Source: Lachnospiraceae bacterium
GTDB lineage: Bacteria > Bacillota > Clostridia > Lachnospirales > Lachnospiraceae
Length of the DNA stretch: 64,000 nucleotides
Reading direction: 5' to 3'
NCBI GenBank assembly: GCA_029067085.1
Contig: JAIEFE010000013.1
Span: forward strand, 310,001 to 374,000
Shown here: one piece after another, positions 60,732 through 64,000 of the stretch
Numbering within the stretch: the stretch's first letter is position 1
How the letters are laid out: each line of letters begins with the position of its first letter
Translations under genes and position numbers: made by a program
Notes under the pieces: generated by a model
The model's database searches: none
What the model was told of the DNA's origin: nothing
The model's input: the letters and a program-made list of their open reading frames with translations, nothing else

Positions 60732-62963
60732 GTTTAAAAGTGAATATGCTGTTATTTTCTTAATTGGTGCCGAAAGAAGTACGCTGATTACAAATGCCAC
60801 AGCAGTGAGCATCATGGCAAATATGATCAATATCCAGACAGCTACTTCAAAATGATTTTTTACAGCCCCGATCAGAGAAAAAATGATATTGTTCATTACA
60901 GGAAGATACCATAGCCCGGCTATCACCGAAATGATTGACGCCATCGCCACAACGGGAATAAACGCAAGCGCGGTCTTAACCGTAAGCTGTCTGTTTGTAT
61001 ATCCGATTGCTTTATAGATGCCGAATTCCTGTCTGCGTCTGCTTATCATGGAATTTATGATGACATACAACACCAGCAGCACCATCAGAACGGAAATCAC
61101 AAACAGAATCATCACGATCACAGAAACAATACCCGTATACATTATTCTGCCATTTTCACTCATCTGCTCAAAATTTACGGATGACTTAATAATCGCATCG
61201 TGGTTTTCTTCATACTCCTTTATAAACACATCGGCATTTTTATCATATAAGTAAACATTGACGGAATTCGCTGCGTCGCCGATTTTTTCGTATCCTTCAC
61301 TCGTCAGCTGGCATACTGCTCCCGCATTGTTCACACTTTGAATATAACCGGTTACCATGTAATCCGCCGATTGATCGCCCACTGTCAGCTCTATCTCACT
61401 ACCGATAGGATACCCATCCGAAATGGCATTTCCCACTGCGATTTCATTCTCTTTCGCAGGGCTTTTGCCCTCATAACAGATATCATTGGTTGTTTTTGTA
61501 AAATCTTCACACACAAAGGCAGTAAGACTTCCGTCTTCATAACTGACCGGTACGGAAGCATATTCCAAAACAAGCTTTACACAGCTGTCGTTTGCAAGAA
61601 GTGCCTTAAGCTCCGTCATTTTTTCATCCTCGGTCGTAAAAATGACAGACGGTAATTCCTCTGAAAGGGTATTCATAAAATTGTCCGGCTTGACATTTAC
61701 ATTATATAGGAGCGTTCCTGCAAAAGACAGCAGCACCATGATACCGAATGAAACGATAAATAGTAATATATTTTGTCCCGCCGATTCATCTCCGGTGATA
61801 CCTCTTATGGCATTGATGGGCTCTAGTCTATGTATTCTTCCTGCTGATAGATAGGAAAAAAGCAATATTGCGCATGACAATGTCAGTATGACAATAAGCA
61901 TAGCCATGATATCAAAAGCAGGCGTATAGGAAAATCCTGACTGGATTGCCAAGATACCCGCTACGGCAGGCAGAACTGCATAAGACAAGGCAATTCCGGT
62001 TATCGTAGATACAACGCCTACCAGCATGTAAGGCATAATTGTGGAAGCAATAATCAAATTACTTGTATAACCAACCGCTTTTAATACCCCCATCTGTGCC
62101 AGTTCACCTTCAATTGCGCTTCGTATCCGGAAGTTACTGAGGAAAATACTCACTACCAGTATAATAGCGGCAAGTGCTAAGAAGATAACGATAAGCAGGG
62201 TACAGACCATCGTTCTGGTCTGTTTTGCGGTATCCCTGTCATTGATATTTAATAGTGCGCTCCCTTTCTCCCTTAACATTTCAGAGATGGCATTTTTCAT
62301 TTCATTCAAATCAACTGTGCGGGCTGTTTTTATGGAATATTCCGCAATGACATGATCACTATATTCCTCCGCAAAATCCTCATAAACGGCTTCGGGAAAA
62401 TAGCCGCCGATCATCCCGGTACCGTAATTACCATACTGCATTTCCAATACGATTCCGCCAATATTATAAGTATGCTCCTTGCCGTCTATAGAATAGGTAA
62501 TACTGCCGTCCTCTGCGAAACCGCCCAATTCCTTCATGTACATGGGAATAGAAACGGAAGCTTCGCTCTTCCCGGAAGGTTCCGTAACAGTAAGCAGATT
62601 CAGCGTTCTTTCCTCATCAAGATTATAAAAAACCGTATTCATGTCAAAATCAGAGCCTGCAAATTCACGGACTGTTACCGGCATAAATACGCCGCCGTGC
62701 TTTTCAACAACCGATACCCCGTCAATTTCTTCCACTTCTGTGAGGAGATCGTTACTATCCTGAATCTGTGGAATGATAAAATTGATATCTGCTGTGTTCA
62801 ACTGATCAAACAGGCTGTCATAAGCGTGAAATGTCTGAAACGCAAGCACAAGGGCAATATTGATAATAAAAGCTGTCAGGCAGATAAACACCCCAAAGGA
62901 TAGATATTGTCCCTTTGCTTTGTTCAGGTTATGCAGAGTAAGTGTGGATATTTTCTTCATCAT
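60726..62963 (-). CDS. FtsX/MacB-type ABC transporter permease
   Basis: A 745-residue membrane protein. The start is the ATG at 62963, sharing one base with the ATPase stop (TGATG); GGGG lies just upstream. One helix is at the N-terminus (FGVFICLTAFIINIALVLAF), then a ~200-residue extracellular domain, three helices near 255-375, a second extracellular domain, and three or four helices at the C-terminus (VSVIVMILFVISVLMVLLVLY). Two FtsX units (SNFRIRSAIEGELAQMGVLKAVGYT and SRRRQEFGIYKAIGYT) are visible. The layout is that of peptide-resistance or lipoprotein-type exporters. Confidence 0.9.
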   Translation of the reverse strand: MMKKISTLTLHNLNKAKGQYLSFGVFICLTAFIINIALVLAFQTFHAYDSLFDQLNTADINFIIPQIQDSNDLLTEVEEIDGVSVVEKHGGVFMPVTVREFAGSDFDMNTVFYNLDEERTLNLLTVTEPSGKSEASVSIPMYMKELGGFAEDGSITYSIDGKEHTYNIGGIVLEMQYGNYGTGMIGGYFPEAVYEDFAEEYSDHVIAEYSIKTARTVDLNEMKNAISEMLREKGSALLNINDRDTAKQTRTMVCTLLIVIFLALAAIILVVSIFLSNFRIRSAIEGELAQMGVLKAVGYTSNLIIASTIMPYMLVGVVSTITGIALSYAVLPAVAGILAIQSGFSYTPAFDIMAMLIVILTLSCAILLFSYLSAGRIHRLEPINAIRGITGDESAGQNILLFIVSFGIMVLLSFAGTLLYNVNVKPDNFMNTLSEELPSVIFTTEDEKMTELKALLANDSCVKLVLEYASVPVSYEDGSLTAFVCEDFTKTTNDICYEGKSPAKENEIAVGNAISDGYPIGSEIELTVGDQSADYMVTGYIQSVNNAGAVCQLTSEGYEKIGDAANSVNVYLYDKNADVFIKEYEENHDAIIKSSVNFEQMSENGRIMYTGIVSVIVMILFVISVLMVLLVLYVIINSMISRRRQEFGIYKAIGYTNRQLTVKTALAFIPVVAMASIISVIAGLWYLPVMNNIIFSLIGAVKNHFEVAVWILIIFAMMLTAVAFVISVLLSAPIKKITAYSLLNV

Positions 62964-63724
62964 CACCACCCCATTTCTTTGATGAATCTGTCAAGTTTTT
63001 CAGTTCTCTCGGTATCGTCCTGTTCAAATTTCCCCAGATCACACTCACCGTAGATTTTTCCATCCTTAATATAAATGATACGATTTCCCCGCAGAGCCGA
63101 TTTCTTGTCGTGGGTAACCATGACGATGCTCTGCCCTTTCTGGTGAAGGGAAGTAAAAACGTCAAGAACCGCCCCCGAATTGGCAGAATTTAACGCACCT
63201 GTCGGCTCATCCGCAAAAAGTACGTTGGGACTGTTGATGACTGCCCTGACAATGCCTGCCCTTTGTGCTTCGCCTCCTGAAATCTGGGAAGATGTTTTTC
63301 TCCACGTTTTTTCAGGAATATTTACCAATGAAAACAACTCCTTTGCACGGTTTTTGATGTCTTCCCTGTCTTTGCTCGTCAATACTCCTGCAGTAATGAC
63401 ATTATCCATAAGGTTCATCTTATCGATCAGATAGATCTGTTGGAATACGAATCCACACTCCTTGCGCCGAAACACAGCTAATTTATCATTGTTCAGCTTC
63501 GTGATATACGTTCCGTCAAAGTTGATCTCCCCGCCGTCCGGCTTATCCATCCCTGAAAGGGAATACATCAGGGTAGATTTGCCTGCCCCCGAGGAACCCA
63601 TGATAACAGTAAAGTCCCCCTTGTAAATATCAATATTCAAATCTGCATATATAACCTGGACATTTTCTCCTTTGCCAAAAGCTTTTTTCAAATGCCTTGC
63701 CGATATGACTGTTTGTTTGCTCAT
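62963..63724 (-). CDS. ABC transporter ATP-binding protein (LolD/MacB-type)
   Basis: A 253-residue ATPase, ATG 63724 after GAAAGGCGG. Walker A MGSSGAGKSTLMYSLSGMDKP, Q-loop FVFQQIYLI, signature ISGGEAQRAGIVRAVI, Walker B VLFADEPTGALNSANSG and H-loop MVTHDKKSALRG. The GALNS form is typical of the MacB/LolD group. It is coupled to the FtsX-type permease. The 108-base region upstream has a CAAC/GTTG palindrome but no convincing promoter. Confidence 0.94.
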   Translation of the reverse strand: MSKQTVISARHLKKAFGKGENVQVIYADLNIDIYKGDFTVIMGSSGAGKSTLMYSLSGMDKPDGGEINFDGTYITKLNNDKLAVFRRKECGFVFQQIYLIDKMNLMDNVITAGVLTSKDREDIKNRAKELFSLVNIPEKTWRKTSSQISGGEAQRAGIVRAVINSPNVLFADEPTGALNSANSGAVLDVFTSLHQKGQSIVMVTHDKKSALRGNRIIYIKDGKIYGECDLGKFEQDDTERTEKLDRFIKEMGW

Positions 63725-63832
63725 ACTACAACCGCCTTTCCTTTATGATGTGACCATCATAATGAAAGAAATTTAGTTGCGCTACCAACAGTTGTATACA
63801 TTTGCTTTTTTTATGCTACTTTCCGTTGCATA

Positions 63833-63866
63833 AAAAAAGAGAGAATTTCTTCTCTCTTTTTTTATT
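63833..63866. terminator. Bidirectional terminator, copy of the one at 59684
   Basis: A-run, GAGAGAA, TTTC, TTCTCTC, T-run. The core of about 25 bases is identical to 59684-59716. It directly abuts the stop codon of the upstream partial gene at 63867. Confidence 0.85.
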
Positions 63867-64000
63867 CTAGGATATACTGCCTTCGCCGCCCATCAGTCTC
63901 GTCATTTCTTCAATCCGTTCCAACGGAAACGGAGATGACGTAAGCGGCTTCATGGCAATGGACATCAGTTTCATGGGATTGTCGTCCGCCGCGATCCGGT
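63867..64000 (-). CDS. 3' end of an unrecognised gene
   Basis: The last 44 codons of a minus-strand gene whose start lies beyond the window. The C-terminus reads DDNPMKLMSIAMKPLTSSPF, then PLERIEEMTRLMGGEGSIS and stop TAG (63867-63869). I do not recognise the family. The open frame, sensible codons and terminator just after the stop support a real gene. Confidence 0.5.
   Translation of the reverse strand, partial: RIAADDNPMKLMSIAMKPLTSSPFPLERIEEMTRLMGGEGSIS

Noticed and set aside
1-64000. CRISPR array, tRNA or rRNA genes, IS elements, prophage
   Set aside because: No regularly spaced repeats, cloverleaf-like sequences with TTCRA loops, transposase or phage structural motifs were seen on either strand.

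Overview
The window comes from the chromosome of an anaerobic, spore-forming Clostridia, most probably a Lachnospiraceae member. The evidence is a SpoIID-family sporulation protein, a T-box in front of pheST, an ATP-type PEP carboxykinase, a clostridial flagellin homologue, a LytTR/GHKL two-component pair, strong AGGAGG ribosome binding sites, and a Cys/Asn-rich 82-residue protein of the kind seen in that family. I see no prophage, IS element, CRISPR array, rRNA or tRNA. Most of the window is core chromosome, with a few accessory-looking blocks.

Layout. 0-2.8 kb: the start of a winged-helix (AlkZ/YcaQ-like) gene, a HAD hydrolase, the Cys-rich protein behind a sigma-K-like promoter, and two overlapping hypothetical genes. 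2.8-5.4 kb: leuS. 5.6-12.1 kb: a chemoreceptor followed at once by a 1548-residue secreted Ig-like/beta-helix protein. 12.1-16.6 kb: an EF-G-like factor with altered GTPase motifs, a ketopantoate-reductase-like gene and tyrA. 16.6-23.6 kb: a minus-strand run pheS-pheT-M18 aminopeptidase-queA-vanZ-like, led by a Phe T-box. 23.6-26.6 kb: BrkB-like and SpoIID-like genes. 26.8-27.5 kb: a small two-gene unit (exported protein plus a 47-residue membrane protein). 27.5-31.4 kb: a YjbR-DUF3795 protein, class II aldolase and PfkB kinase, a structured RNA best explained as 6S RNA, and an isochorismatase-HxlR operon with an operator-like palindrome in its promoter spacer.

31.5-38.6 kb: a GNAT acetyltransferase, then an operon of LytTR regulator, sensor-less GHKL kinase and two ABC exporter half-subunits, then a GGDEF protein. 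38.7-41.4 kb: pckA and an orphan flagellin with shortened D0 ends. 41.4-46.4 kb: livJHMGF for branched-chain amino acid uptake. 46.4-51.2 kb: deoC, gltA (citrate synthase, with a leader hairpin), an L,D-transpeptidase and thrC. 51.3-54.0 kb: a SleB-like wall hydrolase, an AP2/degenerate-HNH protein and a GH25-like membrane protein that has lost its catalytic Asp/Glu pair. 54.1-56.1 kb: an esterase and ApbE. 56.2-59.6 kb: an ECF sigma factor, a membrane protein and an ABC-2 transporter. 59.7-63.8 kb: an XRE-DUF4097 regulator next to a MacB/FtsX-type ABC transporter, bracketed by two nearly identical terminators. The window ends inside a gene I do not recognise.

No single locus is clearly a new defence or mobile system. 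The best candidates for undescribed biology are the sigma-K-linked Cys-rich protein, the 26.8-27.4 kb small-gene pair, the AP2/HNH-derived protein, the orphan flagellin, the GH25 pseudoenzyme and the sensor-less kinase/exporter operon. Start codons were moved from the longest reading frame wherever a Shine-Dalgarno sequence decided it. All family assignments come from reading motifs, not from searches.
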